The translations under genes were made by a program, and so were the position numbers. The notes beneath the pieces were generated by a model. It searched no databases, was not told the DNA's origin, and saw only the letters and a program-made list of their open reading frames with translations. This document shows, in pieces, positions 45,070-54,508 of a DNA stretch of 64,000 bases. The number at the start of each line of letters is the position of its first letter. Positions within the stretch are counted from its first letter, which is position 1. Origin of the DNA: Streptomyces sp. A3M-1-3 (GTDB taxonomy: Bacteria; Actinomycetota; Actinomycetes; Streptomycetales; Streptomycetaceae). The stretch is from contig NZ_JANAVP010000005.1 of the NCBI RefSeq assembly GCF_024213665.1, forward strand, positions 227,927 through 291,926, given 5' to 3'.

Positions 45070-45108
45070 GAGGAGGGTCCCCGGGCAATGTGCCCGGGGA
45101 CCCTCCTC
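45070..45108. terminator. Terminator after ino1
   Basis: Perfect 18-bp arms (GAGGAGGGTCCCCGGGCA and complement) with a 3-base loop, 50 bp after the stop; one of the strongest hairpins in the window. Confidence 0.92.
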
Positions 45109-45127
45109 GTATGTGACCCTTGCGCAC

Positions 45128-46390
45128 ATGCCTGTCGTACGTGATCTGCGCGTACTCCTGCGCCTGAGAAATTTCCGCCGCCTGCTCGCGGTACGACTGC
45201 TCTCCCAGTCGGCAGACGGCGTGTACCAGGTGGCCCTTGCCACGTACGTCGTGTTCTCCCCGGAGAGGCAGACATCGCCCGCTGCCATCGCCTCGGCCAT
45301 GGCCGTGCTGCTTCTGCCGTACTCGGTGGTCGGCCCGTTCGCCGGCGTGCTGCTGGACCGCTGGCGGCGCCGGCAGGTCTTTCTCTACGGGAATCTGCTG
45401 CGGGCGGCCCTGGCGTGCGTGACGGCGCTGCTGATCCTCGCCTCCGTCTCTGACTGGCTGTTCTATGTCTCGGCGCTGTCCGTCACCGCCGTCAATCGCT
45501 TCGTCCTGGCGGGCCTGTCGGCCTCTTTGCCGCGCGTCGTCGATGCCGACCGGCTGGTGATGGCCAATTCGGTCTCCCCGACCGCAGGCACACTTGCGGC
45601 GACCGCCGGCGGGGGGCTCGCGTTCGCCGTGCGGCTGCTGGGCGCCGACTCCGACGCGGCCGTCGTCGTGCTGGGCGCGTGCCTCTATCTCTCTGCGGCG
45701 CTTGCCTCCCTGCGTATCGCCCCGGGCCTGCTGGGGCCGGATCTCGAACCCGATGCCGTCCGTCCCAGCGTGACCGAAGCCGTGGCCATGACTGCTCGTG
45801 GACTGGCCGGAGGACTGCGCCATCTGGCGGAGCGGCGGACGGCGGCCCGGGCGCTGGCCGCCATGACCCTCCTGCGGTTCTGCTACGGGTCGCTGACCGT
45901 GATGGTGCTGATGCTGTCCCGCTACGCATGGACGGAGCGGGAGTCGGACGGCCTGGCCCTGCTCGGCTTGGCCCTCGCCCTTTCGGGGGCGGGCTTCTTC
46001 GCGGCGGCGGTGGTGACACCGTGGGCGGTGAGCCGGTTGGGCGAGTACGGGTGGATCGCGGCCTGCGCCGCTTCGGCTGCCGTACTGGAACCGGCCCTCG
46101 GTCTGCCGTTCACGCCGGTGCCCATAATGATCGCGGCTTTCGTCCTCGGGCTGATCACCCAGGGAGCGAAGATCGCCACGGACACGGTGGTGCAGTCCTC
46201 GGTGGACGATGCCTTCCGCGGGCGGGTCTTCTCGATCTACGACATGCTGTTCAACGTGGCATTCGTCGGCGCCGCCGGGGTGGCTGCGCTGATGCTGCCG
46301 GCGGATGGCCGGTCGGCTCCCCTGGTCGTATCGGTCGCCGTGCTCTACGCCGTGGTGGCCGCGGCGATGGCGCGCCCAGTGAAGCGATAG
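45128..46390 (+). CDS. MFS transporter
   Basis: 420 residues with 11-12 hydrophobic segments in two halves. The first cytoplasmic loop has the MFS signature GVLLDRWRRRQVFLYGNLL (about 81-99). A charged middle loop (about 195-240) separates the halves. Other markers are ATYVVFSPERQ and KIATDTVVQSSVDDAFRGRV near residue 355. Substrate unknown. ATG 45128 lies 20 bp after the ino1 terminator, so its promoter must overlap that hairpin or it depends on readthrough. The stop is followed by a palindromic parS/terminator. Confidence 0.88.
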   Translation: MPVVRDLRVLLRLRNFRRLLAVRLLSQSADGVYQVALATYVVFSPERQTSPAAIASAMAVLLLPYSVVGPFAGVLLDRWRRRQVFLYGNLLRAALACVTALLILASVSDWLFYVSALSVTAVNRFVLAGLSASLPRVVDADRLVMANSVSPTAGTLAATAGGGLAFAVRLLGADSDAAVVVLGACLYLSAALASLRIAPGLLGPDLEPDAVRPSVTEAVAMTARGLAGGLRHLAERRTAARALAAMTLLRFCYGSLTVMVLMLSRYAWTERESDGLALLGLALALSGAGFFAAAVVTPWAVSRLGEYGWIAACAASAAVLEPALGLPFTPVPIMIAAFVLGLITQGAKIATDTVVQSSVDDAFRGRVFSIYDMLFNVAFVGAAGVAALMLPADGRSAPLVVSVAVLYAVVAAAMARPVKR

Positions 46391-46405
46391 GGCGGGACAG
46401 CGGAA

Positions 46406-46437
46406 AGGGGCGATGTTTCACGTGAAACATCGCCCCT
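46406..46437. terminator. Palindrome combining terminator and parS
   Basis: A perfect 32-bp palindrome without loop: AGGGGCGATGTTTCAC followed by its complement. The centre is a full parS. Confidence 0.8.
46414..46429. other. parS: parS site, perfect consensus
   Basis: TGTTTCACGTGAAACA, exact consensus, between the convergent MFS and CCA-enzyme genes. Confidence 0.97.
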
Positions 46438-46449
46438 CGGTCCGCGCCA

Positions 46450-46465
46450 TGTTTCACGTGAAACA
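46450..46465. other. parS: parS site, perfect consensus
   Basis: TGTTTCACGTGAAACA, 36 bp centre-to-centre from the previous site and itself embedded in a 24-bp palindrome GCCATG...CATGGC. It abuts the stop of the CCA-enzyme gene. Confidence 0.97.
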
Positions 46466-46469
46466 TGGC

Positions 46470-47954
46470 TCAGGCCTGTGCGGCCCACCACTCCTTGAGT
46501 GACGTGATCGCCGCGTCTCGTTCCATGGGGCCGTTCTCCAGACGGAGCTCCAGCAGGAACTTGTAAGCCTTGCCGATCACCGGGCCGGGGCCGACTCCGA
46601 GGACCTCCATGATCTCGTTGCCGTCGAGGTCCGGGCGGATCGCGTCCAGCTCCTCCTGCTCCTGGAGCTGCGCAATGCGCTCCTCAAGGCCGTCGTAGGC
46701 GCGGGACAGGGCGCTCGCCTTGCGCTTATTGCGTGTCGTGCAGTCCGAGCGGGTCAGCTTGTGCAGGCGCTCCAGCAGGGGGCCCGCATCACGTACGTAG
46801 CGTCGGACGGCGGAGTCGGTCCACTCCCCGGTCCCGTAGCCGTGGAACCGCAAGTGCAGCTCCACCAGCTTCGCAACGTCCTTCACCATGTCGTTGGAGT
46901 ACTTGAGTGCGGTCATGCGCTTGTGGGTCATCTTTGCGCCGACCACCTCGTGGTGGTGGAAGGAGACCCGGCCGTCCAACTCGAAACGGCGTGTCCGCGG
47001 CTTGCCGATGTCATGCAGCAGTGCGGCCAGCCGGAGCACCAGGTCCGGCCCACCGCCCGGCTCCTCCGTAGGAGCTTCCAGATCTATGGCCTGCTCCAGC
47101 ACGGTCAGCGAGTGCTCGTAGACGTCCTTGTGCCGGTGATGCTCATCGCTCTCCAGTCGCAGCGCCGGCAGTTCGGGAATCACACGATCGGCGATGCCCG
47201 TACCCACGAGCAGCCCCAGCCCCTTGCGGGGGTTGGGGGAGAGCAGCAGCTTGTTGAACTCGTCACGCACGCGCTCGGCGGAGACGATCTCGATGCGCTC
47301 GGCCATAGAGGTCATTGCCTCGACGACTTCAGGAGCCACCTCGAAGTCCAGCTGAGCCGCGAAGCGGGCCGCCCGCATCATGCGCAGCGGGTCGTCCGAG
47401 AAGGACTCCTCGGGCGTGCCCGGGGTCCGCAGGACGCGTGCCGCGAGGTCGTCGAGCCCGCCGTGCGGGTCGATGAAATCCTTCTCCGGGAGAGCCACGG
47501 CCATGGCGTTGACGGTGAAGTCCCGGCGCACCAGATCCTGCTCGATGGAGTCGCCGTAGGAGACCTCCGGCTTCCGCGAGGTCCGGTCGTACGCCTCGGA
47601 GCGGTAGGTGGTGACCTCGATCTGGAGGAACCGGTCCGCTCCTGCGTTGCCGGCGGCCTTCTGGCACCCCACCGTGCCGAAGGCGATACCCACGTCCCAC
47701 ACCGAGTCGGCCCACGGCCGGACGATCTTCAGTACGTCCTCGGGACGCGCGTCGGTGGTGAAGTCGAGGTCATTGCCGAGCCGTCCCAGCAACGCGTCCC
47801 TGACCGAGCCGCCGACCAGGGCGAGGCTGAAGCCCGCATCCCGGAAGCGTCGGGCGAGATCGTCGGCGACAGGGGAGACCCGCAGCAGTTCACTCACCGC
47901 GCGGCGCTGCACCTGGCTCAGGGCACTGGGGTTGTCTTCATTGGCGTTCGGCAC
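46470..47954 (-). CDS. CCA-adding tRNA nucleotidyltransferase
   Basis: 494 residues. The class II nucleotidyltransferase head has LVGGSVRDALLGRLGNDLDF (catalytic GS and DxD) and RRDFTVNAMAV with the base-selecting motif further on (EESFSDDPLRMMRAARFAAQ). A C-terminal HD domain is marked by LLHDIGKPRTRR and HHHEVVGAKM (metal-binding His/Asp). It adds or repairs CCA at tRNA 3' ends. GTG 47954 is the likely start (MPNANEDN). It diverges from the DUF6049 gene. Although some annotators call it poly(A) polymerase, the fused HD domain is typical of CCA enzymes. Confidence 0.93.
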   Translation of the reverse strand: MPNANEDNPSALSQVQRRAVSELLRVSPVADDLARRFRDAGFSLALVGGSVRDALLGRLGNDLDFTTDARPEDVLKIVRPWADSVWDVGIAFGTVGCQKAAGNAGADRFLQIEVTTYRSEAYDRTSRKPEVSYGDSIEQDLVRRDFTVNAMAVALPEKDFIDPHGGLDDLAARVLRTPGTPEESFSDDPLRMMRAARFAAQLDFEVAPEVVEAMTSMAERIEIVSAERVRDEFNKLLLSPNPRKGLGLLVGTGIADRVIPELPALRLESDEHHRHKDVYEHSLTVLEQAIDLEAPTEEPGGGPDLVLRLAALLHDIGKPRTRRFELDGRVSFHHHEVVGAKMTHKRMTALKYSNDMVKDVAKLVELHLRFHGYGTGEWTDSAVRRYVRDAGPLLERLHKLTRSDCTTRNKRKASALSRAYDGLEERIAQLQEQEELDAIRPDLDGNEIMEVLGVGPGPVIGKAYKFLLELRLENGPMERDAAITSLKEWWAAQA

Positions 47955-48124
47955 AACAGAACAGGGTACGTGGCCCGGCCGACCGGAGCGCCCTCGTTTC
48001 TTTCCACCACCGCTTCTTTCCTCCGATCATGTGGAGCAGTCCGCGGCACTCACCCACAGCAGGCCTCGTTACCATGCGTGGACGCACAACCGACGACCAC
48101 TGACGACAAGAGACGGGCGAGCGC

Positions 48125-50449
48125 GTGGCCGAGGCGGCAGACTTCCAGGGGACGGGCTCCTCTCCTGCCCGCCGATGGCTGCGGCGCGCAGCCGTATTGC
48201 TCGCCGGGACGCCGCTCTTGGCCGGGCTGGTGTACGTTCCCGCAGCCTCGCCCGCACACGCCGCCGATTCCGCGGGTCCGCAGAGTGTCGACGTGTCTCT
48301 CGACACACTGACCCCCGCCGCACCGGTGGAGGGCGACTCGCTCACGATCTCCGGCACTGTGGTCAACCGGGGCAAAGAGACCATCACCGACGCCCGCGTG
48401 GGGCTTCGGGTGGGACCGCCGATGACCGGCAGGACGGCGGTCGACGCGGCCGCCGAGCGCACCGGTCCTGCTCCCGGCAATCTCTCGGAGATCGACGACG
48501 AGTACACCCTGGAGATCGCGAAGCTGCCCTCCAAGATCGGCCACGACTTCACGATCAAGGTCCCGGTCGACAAGCTGGGACTCGACGCGGACGGCATCTA
48601 CCAGGTCGGCGTCTCCTTGGCGGGCCAGACACCGAGTCGGCCGTACCCCCAGGTTCTGGGTATGGAGCGGACCTTCCTGCCGTGGCAGCCGGAGTCGGCG
48701 GAGAAGCGGACCCAGCTCACCTTCGTGTGGCCGCTGATCTCCTCTACGCATCTCACCTCCGAGACGGGCTCCGACGAACAGCAGACCCCGGTCTTCCAGG
48801 ACGACAGCCTGTCGGCGGAACTCGCCCCGGGCGGCCGGCTTGAACAGCTCGTCTCGCTCGGCAAGGAGCTGCCCGTCACCTGGCTCATCGACCCCGACCT
48901 GCTCGCCACCGTCGACGCGATGACCAGGAGCTACCAGGTCAGAGGGCACGACGGCACCACCGTCGCCGGCAAGAGCCAGGACGTCGCCAAGCAGTGGCTC
49001 AGCTCACTCGAGGACGCGGTGGAGGACCAGAAGGTCGTGGCGCTTCCGTTCGCCGACCCCGACCTGGCCTCACTGGCGCACCGCGGCAGGAACGTCTCCG
49101 GGTCCCTCAGCCATCTGCGGCCCGCAACAGAAGTAGCCAAGCAGGCCGTGGAGACGATCCTCCACGTGACACCTTCCACCGACTTCGCATGGCCGGTGGA
49201 AGGTGCCGTCGATCCCTCGGTCGTCAACACCGCCACCTCGGCCGGCGCCCACCATGTGATCGCCCGAAGCGACAGCATGCGGGAGACGGGGAACCTGTCG
49301 TACACGCCAACAGCGGCCAGGCCTATCGGGGGCGGCACCACGGCCGTCGTCGCCGACGCCCGGCTCTCCACCGCCTTCCAGCGGGACATGTCCCGGGCGG
49401 GGAGTTCCACGCTCGCCGTGCAGGAGTTCCTGGCGCAGAGCCTCGCGCTGAACCTGCAGGGCACGGACGAGGAACGCAGCATCGTCGTCGCTCCGCAACG
49501 GATGCCGACCGCCAGCCAGGCGCAGTCCATGGCAGGCGCGCTGCACGGTCTGCAGTCCGGCCGCTGGACGCAGCCGCTCGACCTGGAAGCGGCGGGGAAG
49601 GCCAAACCCGACCCCGACGCCACGACGAGCGTTCCCGGCTCGGGTTCGTACCCGGACTCCCTGCGCAAGAAGGAACTCCCGAGGAAGGCCTTCGAGGAGA
49701 TCCGGACCACCCAGAACACGCTCGACCACTTCAAGGTGATCCTCACCGCGGAGGACCGCGTGGACATCCCCTTCGGCAACGCCATCCGCCGGGGAATGTC
49801 CTCTTCTTGGCGCGGCAAGCCGCAGGAGGCCGCCCAGTACCGTGGTGACGTACAGAGCTACCTGATCGGTCTCACCAAGAAGGTCCAGCTGATTCCGAAG
49901 TCGGACGCGACCCTCTCGGGCCGCAGTGCGACGATCCCGGTCACCGTGCAGAACAGCCTGGTGCAGGGTGTCGACAACCTGGTGCTCCGACTCACTTCGG
50001 ACAAGCCGAACCGGCTGAAGTTCGGTGACGGGGCGGAAGCCGAGCAACCGGTCGCTGTCCAGGGAGGCCACAGCCAGTCCGTGAAGTTCACGGCCAACGC
50101 CACGGCCAGCGGACCGGTCGAGGTGACCGCCCAGCTCTACACCGAGGACGGTGTCCGCTATGGGGAGGCGAGGAGGTTCACCGTGGAAGCCACCGAGATC
50201 ACCCCTACGGTGATGCTCGTGATCGCCGGCGGTGTCCTTCTTCTCGTCCTCGCCGGCATCAGGATGTACGCGCACCGCAGGCGTGCGGCGGCGCGCGCGA
50301 CGGCCGGGGCCACGGCGGACACCGCGGCGGAGACCGCTGGGGAGACGCCCGAAGAGGCGGACGACGCCGAGCAGCAGAGTGACCCGACGCCGGACACCGG
50401 ACCGGATAGCGGCAACCCGTCGGGCACGGGTGAGAAAGTGGACCGTTGA
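48125..50449 (+). CDS. DUF6049-family secreted, membrane-anchored protein
   Basis: 774 residues. An N-terminal signal peptide (hydrophobic core AVLLAGTPLLAGLVYV, cleavage near SPAHA-AD) is followed by a beta-rich extracytosolic region (VEGDSLTISGTVVNRGKETI) and a C-terminal membrane helix (about 702-722, TPTVMLVIAGGVLLLVLAGI), then an acidic cytosolic tail. The family is conserved next to murJ in actinobacteria, so a cell-envelope role is likely, but the activity is unknown. GTG 48125 is chosen because it gives a normal signal peptide. It is the first gene of the murJ-pseudokinase-sigM run; murJ starts 46 bp on. Confidence 0.85.
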   Translation: MAEAADFQGTGSSPARRWLRRAAVLLAGTPLLAGLVYVPAASPAHAADSAGPQSVDVSLDTLTPAAPVEGDSLTISGTVVNRGKETITDARVGLRVGPPMTGRTAVDAAAERTGPAPGNLSEIDDEYTLEIAKLPSKIGHDFTIKVPVDKLGLDADGIYQVGVSLAGQTPSRPYPQVLGMERTFLPWQPESAEKRTQLTFVWPLISSTHLTSETGSDEQQTPVFQDDSLSAELAPGGRLEQLVSLGKELPVTWLIDPDLLATVDAMTRSYQVRGHDGTTVAGKSQDVAKQWLSSLEDAVEDQKVVALPFADPDLASLAHRGRNVSGSLSHLRPATEVAKQAVETILHVTPSTDFAWPVEGAVDPSVVNTATSAGAHHVIARSDSMRETGNLSYTPTAARPIGGGTTAVVADARLSTAFQRDMSRAGSSTLAVQEFLAQSLALNLQGTDEERSIVVAPQRMPTASQAQSMAGALHGLQSGRWTQPLDLEAAGKAKPDPDATTSVPGSGSYPDSLRKKELPRKAFEEIRTTQNTLDHFKVILTAEDRVDIPFGNAIRRGMSSSWRGKPQEAAQYRGDVQSYLIGLTKKVQLIPKSDATLSGRSATIPVTVQNSLVQGVDNLVLRLTSDKPNRLKFGDGAEAEQPVAVQGGHSQSVKFTANATASGPVEVTAQLYTEDGVRYGEARRFTVEATEITPTVMLVIAGGVLLLVLAGIRMYAHRRRAAARATAGATADTAAETAGETPEEADDAEQQSDPTPDTGPDSGNPSGTGEKVDR

Positions 50450-50495
50450 GCGATGGCGTGGCCGGTCGGCCTGGGGACGATGAGGTGGGGTTTCG

Positions 50496-52655
50496 ATGAA
50501 CGCGCCGTACGACGGTGACCGCGGACAGGGCGCGGGTGGCACTGCCGCGACACCGGGGGCCGTTCCAGGGCCACCGGGGCAGGTTCCCGCGCCGTCCCCA
50601 CCCGCCCCGGACCCTTATCTTCAGGACGCTTACGACCACGACCCGTACCGGGAACAGGACCTCGCCGCACAGGACCCGGTGACCGAGGCCCTCTACGACC
50701 GCGCCTCGCACCCCCCGCCGCCGCCGGGCACCTACCAGGAGCCGCAGCCGCTCTACGAGCAGCCTGTGGCGCCCCAGCACGCCCCGGACCCGCGGGTATG
50801 GGCACAGACACCGGCGCCCGAACCGGACGGGCCCTCCCGCCACCTCCCGTATGGCGACGATGGCCGGATCACCCAGTTCGTCGGGGTGGACGACCTGGTC
50901 ACCCGGGCCGGTGACGAAGAGCCGGAGCCGGACGCCTTCGCCCACCTCTACCGCGACCAGCAGGGCAGCGGCCGGCCCCCCGTCTCCGAACCCGAACCGG
51001 TCGGCGCGCCCGCCCCGAAGAAGTCCGGCCGTGCATCAGGGCTGCTGAAGTCCAGTGCCGTGATGGCGGCCGGCACGATGGTCTCCCGGCTCACCGGATT
51101 CGTCCGCAGCCTGGTGATCACCGCGGCTCTGGGCGCCGCGGTTCTCGGTGACACCTACACCATCGCCTACACCCTGCCGACGATGATCTACATCCTGACT
51201 GTCGGCGGCGGGCTCAACTCCGTCTTCGTTCCGCAGCTCGTACGCGCCATGAAGAACGACGAGGATGGCGGCGAGGCCTACGCCAACCGCCTGCTGACTC
51301 TCGTCATGGTCGCCCTCGGCATCATCGTCATCGCCGCCGTTTTCGCGGCACCCGCGCTGATCCGCGCGATGTCGGACACGATCGCCAGTAACCCCGAAGC
51401 CAACAGCGTCGCCGTCGTCTTCGCCCGCTACTGCCTGCCGACCATCTTCTTCATGGGCGTCCACGTGGTCATGGGCCAGATCCTCAACGCTCGCGGGAAG
51501 TTCGGCGCGATGATGTGGACCCCGGTCCTGAACAACATCGTCATGATCTTCACGTTCGGACTGTTCATCTGGGTCTACGGCACTTCCGCCGAATCCGGCA
51601 TGGCCGTGGAGACCATCCCGGCGGACGGCGTCCGGCTCCTGGGCATCGGAACGCTGCTGGGACTCGTTGTCCAGGCCTTGGCGATGATCCCGTACCTGCG
51701 GGAGGCCGGTTTCCGCTTCCGTCCCCGCTTCGACTGGAAGGGCCACGGCCTCGGCAAGACGGTCAAGCTCGCCAAGTGGACCGTCTTCTTCGTCCTCGCC
51801 AACCAGGCAGGTGTCCTCGTCGTCACCCAGCTCGCCACAGCGGCGGGCGAGGCGTCCGGCCGGAGCGGTGCGGGCTTCCTCGCCTACTCCAACGCCCAGC
51901 TGATCTGGGGCATGCCGCAGGCCATCATCACCGTCTCCGTGATGGCCGCACTGCTGCCCCGCATCTCACGGGCCGCACATGACAACGACCCGGGTGCGGT
52001 ACGCGACGACATCTCGCAGGGGCTGCGCAACTCCGCCGTCGCGATCGTGCCCGTCTCGTTCGCCTTCGTCGCCCTAGGCCTCCCGATGTGCACCCTGCTG
52101 TTCGGGCCGTCGGGCGCCGAAGCAGCACGGTCGATGGGCTTCATCCTGATGGCCTTCGGACTCGGCCTGATCCCGTACTCCGTGCAGTACGTGGTACTGC
52201 GCGGCTTCTACGCGTACGAGGACACCCGCACGCCCTTCTACAACACCGTCATCGTCGCCGCGGTCAACGCCGCCGTCTCCGCGCTTGCCTACGTCGTCCT
52301 GCCGTCCCGCTGGGCCGTGGTCGGCATGGCCGCCGCCTACGGCCTGGCCTACGCCGTCGGCGTCAGCGTCGCCTGGCGCCGGCTGCGCAACCGGCTCGGC
52401 GGCGATCTCGACGGCGCGCACGTCATCCGTACGTACGCCCGGCTCTCCGGAGCGTGTGTTCCCGCCGCGCTGGCCGCAGGCGCCGTCGCGTTCGCGATCA
52501 CCAAGGGCCTCGGCAGCGGCGCCCTCGGCTCGCTCGCGGCTCTGGCCGGCGGCGGCGCCGTCCTGCTGGCTGTCTTCCTCGTCGCGGCGAAGCGGATGCG
52601 CATCGAGGAGCTCAACGCGTTGGTCGGAATGGTCCGCGGACGACTCGGGCGCTGA
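50496..52655 (+). CDS. murJ: Lipid II flippase MurJ (MviN)
   Basis: 719 residues. A disordered Pro-rich cytosolic leader (about 1-180) precedes fourteen hydrophobic segments of the MOP-superfamily flippase: SSAVMAAGTMVSRLTGFVRS (with the conserved Arg of helix 1), GGGLNSVFVPQLVRAMKND, FFMGVHVVMGQILNARGKFG and YVVLRGFYAYEDTRTPFYNT. MurJ flips lipid II to the outer leaflet for wall synthesis. ATG 50496 follows GAGGTGGGG. In mycobacteria MurJ carries a pseudokinase at its C-terminus; here that module is the next gene, 119 bp downstream. Confidence 0.95.
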   Translation: MNAPYDGDRGQGAGGTAATPGAVPGPPGQVPAPSPPAPDPYLQDAYDHDPYREQDLAAQDPVTEALYDRASHPPPPPGTYQEPQPLYEQPVAPQHAPDPRVWAQTPAPEPDGPSRHLPYGDDGRITQFVGVDDLVTRAGDEEPEPDAFAHLYRDQQGSGRPPVSEPEPVGAPAPKKSGRASGLLKSSAVMAAGTMVSRLTGFVRSLVITAALGAAVLGDTYTIAYTLPTMIYILTVGGGLNSVFVPQLVRAMKNDEDGGEAYANRLLTLVMVALGIIVIAAVFAAPALIRAMSDTIASNPEANSVAVVFARYCLPTIFFMGVHVVMGQILNARGKFGAMMWTPVLNNIVMIFTFGLFIWVYGTSAESGMAVETIPADGVRLLGIGTLLGLVVQALAMIPYLREAGFRFRPRFDWKGHGLGKTVKLAKWTVFFVLANQAGVLVVTQLATAAGEASGRSGAGFLAYSNAQLIWGMPQAIITVSVMAALLPRISRAAHDNDPGAVRDDISQGLRNSAVAIVPVSFAFVALGLPMCTLLFGPSGAEAARSMGFILMAFGLGLIPYSVQYVVLRGFYAYEDTRTPFYNTVIVAAVNAAVSALAYVVLPSRWAVVGMAAAYGLAYAVGVSVAWRRLRNRLGGDLDGAHVIRTYARLSGACVPAALAAGAVAFAITKGLGSGALGSLAALAGGGAVLLAVFLVAAKRMRIEELNALVGMVRGRLGR

Positions 52656-52774
52656 CCCTCGCACAACCATCGTCCGCCGCCGCGTGTCGTGCATAGCGCC
52701 GGACTGTGGGCACAATTGGCATGGCTTTGCAGACTGGCCGACAGCGTGCAACGGATGGGGAGGCAGGAACGACG

Positions 52775-54478
52775 GTGGCGGAACGTAGCACAGCTGCCGT
52801 CGACGTGGCCGACAACAGCGGCGACGAGCCGCTGACCGCGAAGGCGGACGGCGCCACGGCCGACGGGGTGGCGGAAGCCCAGCAGACGGCGGACACGAGC
52901 ACCCCGGACACGGGCGGCGAACGCAAGAGCGGCGTGCTCGGGCACGCCGCCGCGCCCGAGCTCCACAGCGGCCACAAGCTCGCCAGACGCTACCGGCTCG
53001 AGGAGTGCGTCACCCGTCTGGACGGTTTCAGCAGCTGGCGTGCCGTCGACGAGAAACTCCGCCGGGCCGTCGGTGTCCACCTGCTTCCCGCCCACCACCC
53101 CCGCGCCCGCTCGGTACTCGCCGCCGCTCGCTCCTCGGCGCTGCTCGGCGACCCGCGCTTCGTACAGGTCCTGGACGCGGTCGAGGAGAACGATCTCGTC
53201 TACGTCGTTCACGAGTGGCTCCCGGATGCCACCGAGCTGACCAGCCTCCTCGCGGCCGGCCCGATGGAGGCACACGACGCCTACCAGCTCGTCAGCCAGG
53301 TCTCCCAGGCCATGGCCGCGGCGCACCGCGAGGGCCTGGCCCATCTCCGGCTCACCCCCGGCGCCATACTGCGCACTTCCTCCGGCCAGTACCGGATCCG
53401 CGGCCTCGCCGTGAACGCCGCCCTGCGCGGCATCACCTCCGAACACCCGCAGCGCAGCGACACGGAGGCGATCGGCGCCCTGCTGTACGCCTCCCTCACC
53501 CAGCGCTGGCCATACGAGAACGACGCGTACGGGCTGTCCGGCCTGCCCAAGGGTGTCGGTCTGATCGCCCCCGACCAGGTCCGGGCGGGTGTCCATCGCG
53601 GGCTTGCCGAACTCGCGATGCGGGCTCTGGCCAACGACGGCGCCACCGCCTCCCGCCAGGAACCGCCCTGCACCACCCCGGAGGAGCTCGCCAAGGCGAT
53701 CGCGGCCATGCCGCGCATCCGGCCGCCGGAGCCCGCTTTCACGGCACCCCCCGAGTACCAGCGCACCACCTACCAGCAGGGCACCACCTACGGACGTGCG
53801 TCGGCCCGTCCCGCCTCGGCCACCCAGCCGATGGCGGCAGCCCCGCCGCCTCCGCTGCAGAGCCGCACCGGCAAGGCCCTGAAGTGGAGCGTCGCCGCGC
53901 TGCTCATCGCCGCACTCGGCCTGGGCAGCTGGCAACTGGCCGACACCCTCCTCGACCGAGGGGAGTCCGGTGGCTCGACCACTCAGACGCCCGACGGAGG
54001 CGACAAGAACCCGTCCCCCGTGGTGGAGTCCGGTAAGCCGGTCCCCATCGTCGATGCGAAGGACTTCGATCCGTTGGGCGACGGTGCTGAGAAGCCCGGC
54101 GACATAAGCAAGACCTACGACGGCGACACCAGCACGCATTGGCAGACCGACTTCTACGAGAGCGCCGACTTCGGCAGGCTGAAGAAGGGCCTCGGGGTTG
54201 TACTGGACCTCGGTGAGGTCAAGCAGATCGGCACCGTGAAGGTTTCCTTCGTCGGGGACACCACTGTTCAGCTGAGGGCTGCGCCGTTCGACGCCTCCGC
54301 GGCTCCGACGTCACCTGATGAGTTCACGAAGGTCGCCGAAGGGACCGGGGACAATGTGGCTCTCCGTCCCGGCAAGGGTGTGAAGGCGCGGTACGTTCTC
54401 GTCTGGCTTACCGAACTGCCGCAGACCGATGAAGGCAACTTCCGAGGCCGGGTATCAGAGATCAAGATCACCAGCTGA
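52775..54478 (+). CDS. Membrane-anchored pseudokinase with extracellular C-terminal domain
   Basis: 567 residues. Residues about 75-310 have a Ser/Thr kinase fold (LARRYRLEECVTRLDGFSSW), but the HRD motif is replaced by GLAHLRLTPGAI and DFG by IRGLAVNA, and the glycine loop is absent, so it should not phosphorylate. One membrane helix (about 370-390, WSVAALLIAALGLGSW) and an outer domain resembling F5/8-type carbohydrate-binding modules (DGDTSTHWQTDFYESADFG) follow. In mycobacteria this exact order is fused to MurJ and, when phosphorylated, recruits FhaA to slow wall synthesis. GTG 52775 follows GGGAGG; an earlier ATG at 52706 is less likely. Confidence 0.85.
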   Translation: MAERSTAAVDVADNSGDEPLTAKADGATADGVAEAQQTADTSTPDTGGERKSGVLGHAAAPELHSGHKLARRYRLEECVTRLDGFSSWRAVDEKLRRAVGVHLLPAHHPRARSVLAAARSSALLGDPRFVQVLDAVEENDLVYVVHEWLPDATELTSLLAAGPMEAHDAYQLVSQVSQAMAAAHREGLAHLRLTPGAILRTSSGQYRIRGLAVNAALRGITSEHPQRSDTEAIGALLYASLTQRWPYENDAYGLSGLPKGVGLIAPDQVRAGVHRGLAELAMRALANDGATASRQEPPCTTPEELAKAIAAMPRIRPPEPAFTAPPEYQRTTYQQGTTYGRASARPASATQPMAAAPPPPLQSRTGKALKWSVAALLIAALGLGSWQLADTLLDRGESGGSTTQTPDGGDKNPSPVVESGKPVPIVDAKDFDPLGDGAEKPGDISKTYDGDTSTHWQTDFYESADFGRLKKGLGVVLDLGEVKQIGTVKVSFVGDTTVQLRAAPFDASAAPTSPDEFTKVAEGTGDNVALRPGKGVKARYVLVWLTELPQTDEGNFRGRVSEIKITS

Positions 54479-54508
54479 TCGGCGACCACCGGGGGGAGGG
54501 GCAGGGAC

